A stretch of DNA of 64,000 nucleotides from Actinoplanes subtropicus (GTDB lineage Bacteria; Actinomycetota; Actinomycetes; Mycobacteriales; Micromonosporaceae): NCBI RefSeq assembly GCF_000721705.1, contig NZ_JOJL01000013.1, positions 1 through 64,000 of the forward strand. Reading direction: 5' to 3'. Below are positions 49,527-57,997 of this stretch, piece by piece. The notes below the pieces were generated by a model. It searched no databases, was not told the origin of the DNA, and saw nothing but the letters and a program-made list of their open reading frames with translations. Made by a program: the position numbers and the translations under genes. How positions within the stretch are numbered: the stretch's first letter is position 1; the number at the start of each line of letters is the position of its first letter.

Positions 49527-50480
49527 TCAGGAGCTGGCCTTGTAGTCCTGGTCCGTGGCGGAGAGGACCTTTGTCCGGGGTGGACTGGTTGCTGAAGATC
49601 TCCTGCAGGCCGCTGAGCATGGTCTGCTGGACCTTGGCGTTGGGCCACAGCTGGTCCATGAACGGCACGGTCTTGTTGTCCTTCACGTACGTGGTCAGTT
49701 CGGCCAGGCCCGGGTCGACCGGGGTGCCGGCGCCGGCCAGGGTGGGCAGGCTGCCCTGCGCCTCGTTGAAGGTCTTCATGCCCTCCGGCGACATCACGAA
49801 CGTGATGAACTTCAGCGCCAGGTCCTTGTTCTTCGCCTTGGCGTTCACTCCGTAACCGGCGCCCGCGGCGGCCGGCATCAGGAACCCGGCCGGGTCGTCG
49901 GTGGCCGGCAGCGCCTTCATCGTGAAGTGCCCGCTCGCGTTCTTGCCCTTCAGCAGGCTGATCACCCAGTTGCCCTGCACGATGCCGAGCGTCCTGCCGG
50001 CGGCGGCGAGCGTCTGGCCGGCCTCGTAACTGGTGCCCAGCGGGTTCTTCTGGAAGCAGCCGGCCTTGCTCATCTCCTGGTACTTGGCCATCGCGGTGGT
50101 CCACGGCGAGTTCGCGAAGGTGGCCTGGCCGTCGGCCATCTTGGTGGCGAAGTCCTTGTCCGGGCCGAAGACCGTGGTGGCGACCAGCGCGTACAGCACC
50201 AGCTGGGTGACCCAGTTGTCCTGAATGCCCAGCGCGTACGCCGGGGTGCCCTTGGCCGCGGCCGCCTTGCAGAAGGCGAGCAGGTCGGTCCAGGTGCCGG
50301 GCGCGGTGAGGCCGGCCTTCTTCATCGCGTCGTCGTTGTGGACGGCGCCGATCCCGTTCAGCCCGAAGAGCGCGTTGTAGGTCTTGCCCTGGTACTGGGC
50401 GACGGTCTCGAACGAGTCGGGCAGCTGCGCGGCCCACGGCCGGAGATGAGGTAGTTGCGGATCGCGCCCTCGCCCACCGC
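49527..50480 (-). pseudogene. Decayed ABC sugar-binding protein gene (CUT1-type)
   Basis: The readable part (LPDSFETVAQYQGKTYNALFG to LSGLQEIFSNQSTPDK) is a typical oligosaccharide-binding protein. The signal peptide and roughly the first 130-150 residues are missing: upstream of about 50480 homology stops, and a frame change is needed near 50450 to join NYLIS to PWAAQLP. At 49568-49572 one extra base shifts the frame; removing it restores VLSATDQDYKASS and the stop at 49527. No permease genes remain nearby. Sequencing error could explain the single-base shift but not the missing front. Confidence 0.78.
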
Positions 50481-50506
50481 ATGCTGCCGGTTCCCCGAGG
50501 CAGCCA

Positions 50507-50515
50507 GAAACTTTC
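50507..50515. promoter_or_regulatory. GAAACTTTC site (3 of 4)
   Basis: This palindrome lies just upstream of the truncated sugar-binding gene, the expected operator position before the deletion. Confidence 0.55.
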
Positions 50516-50557
50516 GTCCTGAAGCTACGCCGCCCGTCGACAAGCGTCAATGTGTTC

Positions 50558-50590
50558 GAGGCCGGGCGGAAAGGGGATCCGCCCGGCCTC
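50558..50590 (-). terminator. Hairpin terminator after the SGNH esterase gene
   Basis: Perfect 13-base arms (GAGGCCGGGCGGA and its complement) enclose a seven-base loop, 19 bases past the stop of the leftward esterase gene. Confidence 0.75.
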
Positions 50591-50593
50591 GGA

Positions 50594-50602
50594 GAAACTT
50601 TC
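50594..50602. promoter_or_regulatory. GAAACTTTC site (4 of 4)
   Basis: It lies between the esterase stop and its terminator. It may mark a deletion scar or an auxiliary operator. Confidence 0.4.
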
Positions 50603-50608
50603 CGTCGG

Positions 50609-51682
50609 TCAGGGGCTGGTGCAGCCGATCCCGGTCGGGATGCTGCCGCCGTTGCCGTTGGCGACGAATCCGAACGTGGTCGTGCCGCCGGCCGCGACGC
50701 TGCCGTTGTACGAGGCGTTCCGCACGCTGATCGCGCCGCTGGTGCCGGTGTTCACCCCGTTCCACAGGTTGGTGATGGTCTGCCCGCCGGCCAGCGTCAT
50801 CCGGACGGTCCAGCCGTTGACCGGCGAGCTGCCGGCCCGCACCGTGACCTCGGCCTGGAATCCGGTGCCCCAACTGTTGGTCACCTGATAGCCGGCAGTG
50901 CAGACGCCGGCCGGCCCGCTGGGCGACGTACTCGGGGTTGGCGAAGTGGTCGGAGTCGGCGGCGTGGTCGGCGGGGTGGTCGGCGTACCGCCGGTGCCGA
51001 GGCTGCCGGGTACCGAGCGCAAGGCGTTGTACCAGACGGTTGCCATCTTGCTGTACCCACCCGCGTTCGGGTGGACGCCGTCCGCCAGGTCGGCGGTTGT
51101 CAGCGCACTGTACATCTCCACGAGGTGGACATGCTTCCCGGCGTTGGCCTTGCTCGTCACGATGGCGGGGATCTGCGCATCGAAACCGCGTACCGTCGCG
51201 TCGCAGCAGGACAGCGGGATGATGGTGGCCACGAACAGCTCCGCCTGCGGCGCCTCGGCGGTGATGTGGTCGATCAGCGTGGACAGCCGCGCCGGGGCGC
51301 CGGCCGGGTCGCTTCCGTACATGTCGTTGGTGCCGATGTGCAACAGGATGGTGTGCGGGGTGTAGGCCCGCAGCCAGCCGACCACGTTGGCGTCGATCTG
51401 GGCGATCGTCCAGCCGGAGTGCCCCTCGTGATCGTGGTCACCGAGACTGGCCGGCCCGTTGGCGAGCGAGCCGACGAAGTCCACCGTGTAGCCGCCGGCG
51501 ACGAACTTCTGCCACAGGTCGATCCGGTAGCCGCCGGGCACGGTGAGCCCGTCGGTGATCGAGTCGCCGAGCGGCATCACGCGTACGCCTCCGTTCGATT
51601 CCGCTCCGGCCGTTCCGGGTGTGAGGATCGCGGCTGCGATGAGGGCGGCCGCCGCAAGGGCCGCACCGATCCGCTTCTTCAT
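50609..51682 (-). CDS. Secreted SGNH-fold (CE3-like) esterase with C-terminal CBM2
   Basis: The 357-residue precursor has a signal peptide ([20 protein letters not shown]), an SGNH hydrolase domain with the nucleophile Ser in [10 protein letters not shown], the HIGTNDMYG block and the catalytic Asp-His in [10 protein letters not shown], a Thr/Pro linker, and a family 2 cellulose/xylan-binding module ([19 protein letters not shown] to GIGC). It probably removes acetyl groups from xylan. Its ATG overlaps the stop of the arabinofuranosidase gene as ATGA, so both are made together. Confidence 0.88.
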   Translation of the reverse strand: MKKRIGAALAAAALIAAAILTPGTAGAESNGGVRVMPLGDSITDGLTVPGGYRIDLWQKFVAGGYTVDFVGSLANGPASLGDHDHEGHSGWTIAQIDANVVGWLRAYTPHTILLHIGTNDMYGSDPAGAPARLSTLIDHITAEAPQAELFVATIIPLSCCDATVRGFDAQIPAIVTSKANAGKHVHLVEMYSALTTADLADGVHPNAGGYSKMATVWYNALRSVPGSLGTGGTPTTPPTTPPTPTTSPTPSTSPSGPAGVCTAGYQVTNSWGTGFQAEVTVRAGSSPVNGWTVRMTLAGGQTITNLWNGVNTGTSGAISVRNASYNGSVAAGGTTTFGFVANGNGGSIPTGIGCTSP

Positions 51683-53103
51683 GACAGCGTCAGCACTCCC
51701 GGGCGCCAGGGCAGCAGGTTGTAGTCGCCGCCCGCGTTGGGGTCCTTGCCCTGGTAGAGGAACTGCAGGTGGCACGGGTCGACGGTCATCGTCTGGTCCG
51801 GGTTGGTGCGGACCAGGTCGCCGTGGCTGATGTCGTTGGTCCAGCTCGCCCCGCTGTTGGCCTTGCCGGCGAACGGGTTGCTCTCGGACGCCGCCTGCGG
51901 GGTCCACGTGCCGCCCAGGCTGCTGGCCGTGAAGGAGCGGAAGTAGCGGCCCCTCGACCCCTGCGCCTCGACGATCATGAGGTACTGGTTCTGCCCCTGG
52001 ACCTTGTAGACCTGAACCGCCTCGAACAGGTTGGCCGACGTGTCACTCATGACCGTCGTGTAGTTCGAGCCGAAGCTGCTCGGGAAGTTCCCGATCGGCA
52101 TGCTGGCCCGGTAGATCTTGCCGTTGTCCCCGGCGAAGAACAGGTACATGGTCGTGCTGTCGCCGATCAGCGTCTGGTCGATCGGGCCGTACGGCGCGTC
52201 GGAAACGCTTCCGGTGAAGAGCGCCTGCTGCGCCGACCACCCGTTCGCGTTCGTCGGGTCGCTCGACGTCCGGTACAGGAACGGGGACGAGCCCCACTGC
52301 GAGGCCAGCACCCAGATGTTCTTCGGGGCGAAGTAGAACAGCGTGGGCGCGACCCCGGCGGTCGTCATCGTGTTCTGGCTGGCCGAGGCCATGTCGGACC
52401 AGTTCGTGAAGAGACCGAAGTTCATCGAGCCGTACGACCCGCCGGTGTTGACGTCCGAGGCGTAGACCAGGTGCTTGCCGTTGTAGACGACGCTGGAGAA
52501 GTCCTTGACCGAGACAAAGCCGGACTTCGGGGTGGCCAGCGGGCCGGTCGACGTCCAGTGGTAGGTCGACGGGAGCGTGCAGTTGCCGGGCGGCGCCGAG
52601 GTGGGCGGAGTGGTCGGCGGTGTGGTGGGCGGCGTCGTCGGGGGCGTGGTGGGCGTGGTGGTCGGCGGCGTCGTCGGGGTCGTGCCGCCGGTGCAGGCCA
52701 CGCCGTTGACGGCGAACGCGGTCGGCGCCGGGTTGCTGCCGGTCCACGACCCGTTGAAGCCGAACGACACCGTGCCGTTGGTCGCCACCGCGCCGTTGTA
52801 GCTGACGTTCTTCGCGGTCACCGCCGCGCCGGACTGGGTGAGCGTCGTGTTCCACGCCTGCGTCACCGTCTGCCCCGCGCCGAACGACCAGGTCAGCGTC
52901 CAGCCGGTCAGCGGATCGCCGAGGTTCGTGATCGTCACGTTGGCGCCGAACCCGCCCTGCCACTGCGACGACACGGCGTAGCTCACCGAGCAGCCCGCCG
53001 TCGCGGCGTCGGCCGGCAACGCCACGGCGACCGCCCCCGACGCCAGCGCCACCACCGTGGCCGACACCAGTCCGACATTGACCCTGCTAAATCTGGCCAT
53101 CAC
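51679..53103 (-). CDS. Secreted GH62 alpha-L-arabinofuranosidase with N-terminal CBM2
   Basis: The 474-residue precursor has a signal peptide, a CBM2 ([20 protein letters not shown] to GVAC), a Thr-Pro linker, and a GH62 five-bladed propeller domain beginning [17 protein letters not shown]. Segments [20 protein letters not shown] and [11 protein letters not shown] are typical. It releases arabinose side chains from arabinoxylan. GTG at 53103 (GGAG six bases upstream) and ATG at 53100 are both plausible starts. A CebR-like box sits 61 bases upstream. Confidence 0.92.
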   Translation of the reverse strand: MMARFSRVNVGLVSATVVALASGAVAVALPADAATAGCSVSYAVSSQWQGGFGANVTITNLGDPLTGWTLTWSFGAGQTVTQAWNTTLTQSGAAVTAKNVSYNGAVATNGTVSFGFNGSWTGSNPAPTAFAVNGVACTGGTTPTTPPTTTPTTPPTTPPTTPPTTPPTSAPPGNCTLPSTYHWTSTGPLATPKSGFVSVKDFSSVVYNGKHLVYASDVNTGGSYGSMNFGLFTNWSDMASASQNTMTTAGVAPTLFYFAPKNIWVLASQWGSSPFLYRTSSDPTNANGWSAQQALFTGSVSDAPYGPIDQTLIGDSTTMYLFFAGDNGKIYRASMPIGNFPSSFGSNYTTVMSDTSANLFEAVQVYKVQGQNQYLMIVEAQGSRGRYFRSFTASSLGGTWTPQAASESNPFAGKANSGASWTNDISHGDLVRTNPDQTMTVDPCHLQFLYQGKDPNAGGDYNLLPWRPGVLTLS

Positions 53104-53163
53104 CCTGTTCTCCTGCCGCGGGAATCGTTTCCGGTGAATCAGGCATTCGCGACAGGCATGTTA

Positions 53164-53177
53164 CGGGAGCGCTCCCA
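53164..53177. promoter_or_regulatory. CebR-like operator CGGGAGCGCTCCCA
   Basis: It differs at only the first base from TGGGAGCGCTCCCA, the operator of the cellobiose-responsive repressor CebR in streptomycetes. It lies upstream of the GH62-esterase pair, implying cellobiose control by a CebR encoded elsewhere. Confidence 0.8.
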
Positions 53178-53355
53178 CGGGCTCAATCCGAGACGTGGCG
53201 GCACCGGCCCGATCGATCGACATGAATGCAGCTCAAGGTCGCCCACGGCAGGCCGTAACAATTTTTCACCGGGCATTTCTTACTGATCAAGCAAAACCAG
53301 GGCACGAACATCTACGTACGCGTTAGCCGCGGCCCCACGCGGGTATCCGCCGGTC

Positions 53356-53805
53356 ATGGCAACCGTGAGCCGCACGATCCGGGCCCCCGCCGAGCAGGTG
53401 TACGCGATCCTGGCCGACGGCTGGACCTACAGCGACTGGGTCGTGGGCACGGCACACATCCGCGACGTCGACGCGTCCTGGCCCGCGGTCGGCTCGAAGC
53501 TGCACCACAAGATCGGCCCGTGGCCGCTCTCGCTCAAGGACGCCTCGACCGTGGTCGCCGCCGACCCGGGCCGCTCGCTCACCCTGCGCGCCGGCCTCTG
53601 GCCGCTCGGCGAGGCGACGGTCCACCTCGAGCTAGCACCGGTGGACGGCGACAACACCCGGGTGACCATGTACGAGGACTTCCACGCCGGACCGCTGCAC
53701 TGGGCCAAGAACAAGATCAACGATCTGGCGCTGCATGGCCGCAACACCGAGGCGCTGCGCCGGCTGGGCGAACTCGCCGAGAATTCCCCGACCACCCGGC
53801 GATGA
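53356..53805 (+). CDS. SRPBCC-family protein (polyketide cyclase/START-like)
   Basis: The 149-residue protein fits the START-like helix-grip fold: it opens MATVSRTIRAPAEQVYAILADG and has WPLGEATVHLELAPVDGDNT in the sheet. Such proteins bind lipids or other hydrophobic ligands. It overlaps the following oxidoreductase by four bases, so the two probably act on the same or related compounds. Confidence 0.87.
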   Translation: MATVSRTIRAPAEQVYAILADGWTYSDWVVGTAHIRDVDASWPAVGSKLHHKIGPWPLSLKDASTVVAADPGRSLTLRAGLWPLGEATVHLELAPVDGDNTRVTMYEDFHAGPLHWAKNKINDLALHGRNTEALRRLGELAENSPTTRR

Positions 53806-55382
53806 CCGCATCCGACGCGGTCGTCATCGGGGCCGGCCACAACGGCCTGGTCGCCGCGAACCTGCTCGCCGACGCCGGCTGGTCCGTCGTCGTGCTGGAG
53901 GCGACCGCCCACCCCGGCGGCGCGGTCCGCTCGGGCCACATCACGGCGCCCGGCTATCTCAGCGATCTCTTCAGCGCCTTCTACCCGCTCGCGTACGCCT
54001 CCCCGGTCTTGCGCTCTTTGGACCTGCCGATCGAATGGCAGCACGCGCCCGCCGTCTTCGCGCACCTGCTGCCGGACGGCCGGGCCGCCACGGTCAGCCG
54101 CGACCTCGAGACGACGATGGCCTCGATGGAGCGGTTCGCGCCGGGCGACGGCGAGCGCTGGAGGGCGGTCTACCGGGAGTGGGCCGCGCTGTCCCGACCC
54201 CTGATGGACGCCCTGCTCACCCCGTTCCCGCCGGTCCGCGACGGACTGCGCCTGCTGCGCGGACTGGGTACGGCCGGCGCCCTGCGCTTCGGCCGCCGGC
54301 TGGTCCTGCCGGCCCGCCAGCTGGGCCGGGAATGGTTCCGGGGAGAGGGCGCGCCCCTGGCCTTCGCCGGCTGCGCGCTGCACACCGACCTGTCGCCCGA
54401 GCAGGCCGGCAGCGGCGTGTACGGCTGGCTGCTCGCCATGCTGGGCCAGGAGATCGGATGGCCGGTCCCCCGCGGCGGGGCGCAACAGATCACCGACGCA
54501 CTCGTACGCCGTTTGGAGTCGCGCGGTGGCCAGGTCTTGTACAAGTCGCCCGCCGAGCGGATCCTGATCGCCCACGGCCGGGCCCTCGGCGTACGGACGG
54601 CCGGCGGAACCGACCACCGAGCCCGCCGCGCGGTCGTCGCCGACGTGCCCGCGCCGGCGCTCTTCCTCGACCTGGTCGGGGCGCGGCGGCTGCCCTCCCG
54701 GCTGGTCGAGGACCTGGAGCACTTCCGGTGGGACGGCGCCACCCTGAAGATCGACTGGGCGATCGGCTCGAAGATCCCCTGGCGCGACCCGGCCGCCGCC
54801 GGCGCGGGGACCGTGCACCTCGGCGCCGATCTCGACGGGCTGACCCGGTACTCAACGCACCTGGCGCTCGGCGAGACACCGCCGCAGCCGTTCCTGCTGT
54901 TCGGCCAGATGACCACCGCGGACCCGACCCGCTCGCCGGCCGGCACCGAGTCGGCGTGGGCGTACACCCACCTGCCCCGGCGATCGAGCTGGCCGGCCGA
55001 CGAGATCGCCGCGCACGTCGAACGGATGGAGGCGACCGTGGAGCGGCACGCGCCCGGCTTCGGCAAGGCCGTGCTCGCCCGCAGCGTGATGGCGCCGGCC
55101 GACCTCGAGGACGCCGACCCGTCGCTGTCCGGCGGCGCGCTCGGCGGCGGCACGTCGGCCGCGTTCCAGCAGCTCTTCCTCCGCCCGACGCCGGGACTGG
55201 GCCGGCCGGACACCCCGGTCGACCGGCTCTTCCTCGCCAGTTCGTCGGCCCATCCCGGCGGCGGCGTGCACGGCGCGCCGGGCGGCAACGCGGCCCGCGC
55301 CGCCCTGGTCCGCGACCGCGGCCTGACCGGCCAGGCCTACCGGACCGCGATCGCCGCGGCCCAGCGGGCGATCTACCGCTGA
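53802..55382 (+). CDS. FAD-dependent oxidoreductase, phytoene desaturase-like
   Basis: The 526-residue protein starts with the dinucleotide-binding motif VVIGAGHNGLVAANLLADAG and continues VVVLEATAHPGGAVRS, as in CrtI-type desaturases/isomerases. The C-terminal part ends LFLASSSAHPGGGVHGAPGG, also typical of this family. No carotenoid synthesis genes (crtB, crtE) are nearby, so a carotenoid substrate is not assured. A strong hairpin follows its stop. Confidence 0.88.
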   Translation: MTASDAVVIGAGHNGLVAANLLADAGWSVVVLEATAHPGGAVRSGHITAPGYLSDLFSAFYPLAYASPVLRSLDLPIEWQHAPAVFAHLLPDGRAATVSRDLETTMASMERFAPGDGERWRAVYREWAALSRPLMDALLTPFPPVRDGLRLLRGLGTAGALRFGRRLVLPARQLGREWFRGEGAPLAFAGCALHTDLSPEQAGSGVYGWLLAMLGQEIGWPVPRGGAQQITDALVRRLESRGGQVLYKSPAERILIAHGRALGVRTAGGTDHRARRAVVADVPAPALFLDLVGARRLPSRLVEDLEHFRWDGATLKIDWAIGSKIPWRDPAAAGAGTVHLGADLDGLTRYSTHLALGETPPQPFLLFGQMTTADPTRSPAGTESAWAYTHLPRRSSWPADEIAAHVERMEATVERHAPGFGKAVLARSVMAPADLEDADPSLSGGALGGGTSAAFQQLFLRPTPGLGRPDTPVDRLFLASSSAHPGGGVHGAPGGNAARAALVRDRGLTGQAYRTAIAAAQRAIYR

Positions 55383-55410
55383 GGGCCCCGGCGAACCGCC
55401 GGGGCCCTCA
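55380..55410. terminator. Bidirectional hairpin terminator
   Basis: Perfect 13-base arms beginning with the oxidoreductase stop codon (TGAGGGCCCCGGC) enclose a five-base loop. It lies between convergent genes. Confidence 0.8.
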
Positions 55411-55420
55411 GTGCCATCGG

Positions 55421-55864
55421 TCAGGCGTCGATCGCCGCCTGGTCGCCGGCGTTGACCGCGACATTCACCTTGCGGGGCTTGGCCTTTTCCAGCACCGGGA
55501 TGCGTAGGACCAGCACACCGTTGTCGTAGCCGGCCTGGATGCGCTCGCTGTCGAGCACGTCGGAGAGGATCAGCTGGCGGGAGAACACGCCCAGCGGTCG
55601 CTCGGACGCCTGCATCTGCGCGTCGTCGCCCAGATCGAGCGGCCGCCGCTCGGCCTTGACCGTCAGCACGTTGCGCTCGATGTCGACATCGATGCTGTCC
55701 GGGGTCACGCCGGGCAGGTCGAACGCCACGATGAACTCGTCGCCGGTACGGTACGCATCCAGCGGCATCGCGACCGGCCGCGACCAGGTACCGGGCTGGG
55801 AGTCGCCGAGGATCTGCCGGGTCCACCGGTCGAGCTCCCGGAACGGGTCAGTGCGCACCAACAT
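55421..55864 (-). CDS. Hsp20/alpha-crystallin small heat shock protein
   Basis: The 147-residue protein has the N-terminal [19 protein letters not shown] and an alpha-crystallin domain ([51 protein letters not shown]). It holds unfolding proteins in ATP-independent complexes. GGAGG lies eight bases before the ATG. It is divergent from the putative regulator at 55981, with a 19-base direct repeat between them. Confidence 0.93.
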   Translation of the reverse strand: MLVRTDPFRELDRWTRQILGDSQPGTWSRPVAMPLDAYRTGDEFIVAFDLPGVTPDSIDVDIERNVLTVKAERRPLDLGDDAQMQASERPLGVFSRQLILSDVLDSERIQAGYDNGVLVLRIPVLEKAKPRKVNVAVNAGDQAAIDA

Positions 55865-55925
55865 CGATTCCACCTCCAAGATCTCTGACAACCGGGGTGT
55901 CAATGCGCTCACCCACCGTTGTAGC

Positions 55926-55970
55926 ATGTCATCGGAACGACGACAAGTGGAATGTCATTCGAAAGACGAC
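55926..55970. promoter_or_regulatory. Direct repeat ATGTCAT..GAA.GACGAC in the hsp20 divergent promoter
   Basis: Two 19-base units (55926-55944 and 55952-55970; 16 matches) are spaced 26 bases start to start, between hsp20 and the regulator-like gene. The classical HspR HAIR element (CTTGAGT-N7-ACTCAAG) is not seen here. Confidence 0.55.
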
Positions 55971-55980
55971 GGAGTTGAGC

Positions 55981-56601
55981 GTGCCGGATCCGAACCCCCA
56001 TGAGGCGCAGCTCGCGCTCGCCCTGATCCTGACCGCGACCGGCGACGAGTCGGCCCAGGCGGCGCTCGCCGCGCTGATCGCGCTGCGCCACCTGCGCGAC
56101 CATCTCGACGCCTGGGAGCCAAAGCTGATCGCCACCGCGCGGGCCGCCGGGGCCAGCTGGGCCGAGCTGGCCCCCGCGATCGGGGTCACCAGCCGCCAGG
56201 CGGCCGAGCGCCGCTACCTGCGGATCCGCCGCGGCGCGCAGGACGACGCGGCCGCCACCGCCGACCAGCGTGTGACCGCCGAGCGCGACCGCCGCGCCGG
56301 CACCCGGGCGGTCACCGGCTGGGCCCGGGACAACGGCGCCGACCTGCGGCAGCTCGCCGGCCAGGTCACCGCGCTGACCGACCTCGGCCCACAGGCGCAG
56401 GCCAGCCTCGACCGGCTGCACCGGGCCCTCGGCGGCAGCGACCCGGCCACCCTGCTCCCCCTGCTCAGCGACGCCCAGGAATACCTGACGCCGCGGCACG
56501 CCGCGCTCGCCGAGCGCATCGCCGGTGTCACCGACGACGCCGACCACGTCCGGCGGGTCACCCAGCGCCGGCGCGAGCGCCAGCGCGGAACGCCCGGCTG
56601 A
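55981..56601 (+). CDS. Putative heat-shock (hsp18-type) transcriptional regulator
   Basis: The 206-residue protein is helical and Arg/Ala-rich, with a possible helix-turn-helix at about 55-85 (ARAAGASWAELAPAIGVTSRQAAERRYLRI). It resembles the proteins found divergent to hsp18/hsp20 in actinomycetes. Control of the neighbouring hsp20 through the shared direct repeats is inferred. GTG start with CGGAG just upstream. Confidence 0.72.
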   Translation: MPDPNPHEAQLALALILTATGDESAQAALAALIALRHLRDHLDAWEPKLIATARAAGASWAELAPAIGVTSRQAAERRYLRIRRGAQDDAAATADQRVTAERDRRAGTRAVTGWARDNGADLRQLAGQVTALTDLGPQAQASLDRLHRALGGSDPATLLPLLSDAQEYLTPRHAALAERIAGVTDDADHVRRVTQRRRERQRGTPG

Positions 56602-56697
56602 CGGTTGGCCCCGGACAAAGACGGCGGCTACGACAAAGCCGGTAGGAGCGGGGAGATCATCGCCCGGTTCCTGCGGTGATCCCCGGCGCCCGTTCCG

Positions 56698-57309
56698 ATG
56701 CGTACGATCGTCCGCATGAGGTCTGTAGAGCCCGCCGACGGTGACCTGCGATCCATGCGGGAGCGCATGCTGGCCGGCGATCTCTATCGGGGCGCCGACC
56801 CGGAGCTGGAAGCCGAGATGCGCGCGGCGATGGTGCTGAGCAAGGCGTTCAACGACAGCGACCCGGGCGACCCCGGGCACCGGCGGAGCCTGCTGGGGCG
56901 GTTGCTCGGCTCGATCGGTGCCGACGTGGAGATCCGGCCGCCGCTTTACGTCGACTACGGCAGTCACCTGCACATCGGCGACCGCGTGTTCGTCAACTTC
57001 GGGCTGACCGCGCTGGACGTGGCGGAGATCCGGATCGGCGACGACGTGCTGCTGGGCCCGAACGTCCAGCTGCTGACCCCGACGCATCCGATCGACCCGG
57101 AGCCGCGGCGCGCCAAGTGGGAGGCGGCCCTGCCGATCACGATCGGCGACAACGTGTGGATCGGCGGCCTGGCGGTGGTCTGCCCCGGCGTGACCATCGG
57201 CGCCGACTCGGTGATCGGTGCCGGCGCGGTCGTCACCCGGGACGTCCCGGCCGGCGTGGTCGCGGTGGGCAACCCGGCCCGCGTCATCCGCTCCGTTCAG
57301 GACGATTGA
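56698..57309 (+). CDS. Hexapeptide-repeat sugar O-acetyltransferase (Maa/NodL/LacA-like)
   Basis: The 203-residue protein has the N-terminal maltose/galactoside acetyltransferase segment (RERMLAGDLYRGADPELEAE) and left-handed beta-helix repeats (FVNFGLTALDVAEIRIGDDV, TPTHPIDP with the catalytic His, IGDNVWIGGLAVVCPGVTIG, IGAGAVVTRDVPAG). It transfers acetyl from acetyl-CoA to a sugar. A second in-frame ATG at 56716 is an equally possible start. The 3' end overlaps the convergent TetR gene by 26 bases. Confidence 0.9.
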   Translation: MRTIVRMRSVEPADGDLRSMRERMLAGDLYRGADPELEAEMRAAMVLSKAFNDSDPGDPGHRRSLLGRLLGSIGADVEIRPPLYVDYGSHLHIGDRVFVNFGLTALDVAEIRIGDDVLLGPNVQLLTPTHPIDPEPRRAKWEAALPITIGDNVWIGGLAVVCPGVTIGADSVIGAGAVVTRDVPAGVVAVGNPARVIRSVQDD

Positions 57310-57997
57310 CCGCCGCGGGCATCAGTTCGCCGGCCTCGGCGCGGGCCTGGTCGATCGTGGCCTGCGGGCAGCCGCACAACCGCAGGCAGGAGGCGGCGAT
57401 CGCCTGCGCGTCGGCGCTGTCCGGCTCCCGGGCCCGACGGATCTGGATCACCACCTCGGTGACCTGGATGAGCAACTCACCGAGGCGCCGCGCGCCGGCG
57501 CCGGCCAGCACCTCGGGGCCGGCCACCCGGGCGGCCAGCCGGCCGTACGCATCCTGCAGCTCCTGCCGCTCGGCGCGGAACGAGTCGTATCGCTCGTGCT
57601 GCACCTCGGGCAACAGGTACAGCGTGCCGATGTTGTGCGGCGTGCGGCTGAGGGTCTCCACGTCGGCCAGCGCGAGCAGATACAGCGCCGCCGCGGGGCT
57701 GGCGCCGCCCGGGACGAGGCCCTCGATCCGCCGGACGGCCTCCAGGCTGGGCCGGACCGAGGTGGTCAGCAGCTCGATGAGCAGCTCGTCCTTGCCGGCG
57801 AAGTGGTAGTAGAGCGACGCCTGCCGGATGCCGACCCGCTCGGCGATCAGGCGGGTGGTGGTCGCGGCGAAGCCACGCTCGGCGAACAGCGCCGCGGCCG
57901 CGTCCAGGATCTGCTGGCGCGGGGTGGCGCCGGCCGCGCCCGAGGCGGGTGCATGCCGCGGCCGCCCGGGTCGAGCCTGCTGCGCCATATCGGTCAT
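57284..57997 (-). CDS. TetR-family regulator at the end of the guanidine/urea operon
   Basis: The 237-residue protein has an N-terminal TetR helix-turn-helix (TPRQQILDAAAALFAERGF, then AERVGIRQASLYYHFAGKDELL). The ATG at 57997 overlaps the stop of the allophanate hydrolase as ATGA, so it is co-transcribed with the catabolic genes and likely senses nitrogen-compound availability or controls the operon. An ATG at 57988 is the alternative start. Confidence 0.9.
   Translation of the reverse strand: MTDMAQQARPGRPRHAPASGAAGATPRQQILDAAAALFAERGFAATTTRLIAERVGIRQASLYYHFAGKDELLIELLTTSVRPSLEAVRRIEGLVPGGASPAAALYLLALADVETLSRTPHNIGTLYLLPEVQHERYDSFRAERQELQDAYGRLAARVAGPEVLAGAGARRLGELLIQVTEVVIQIRRAREPDSADAQAIAASCLRLCGCPQATIDQARAEAGELMPAAVNRPERSG

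Noticed and set aside
49366..50550. A 394-codon reading frame taken as an intact solute-binding protein
   Set aside because: It has no signal peptide, an unrelated N-terminus, and an out-of-frame C-terminus; the ancestral ending is recovered only by removing one base.
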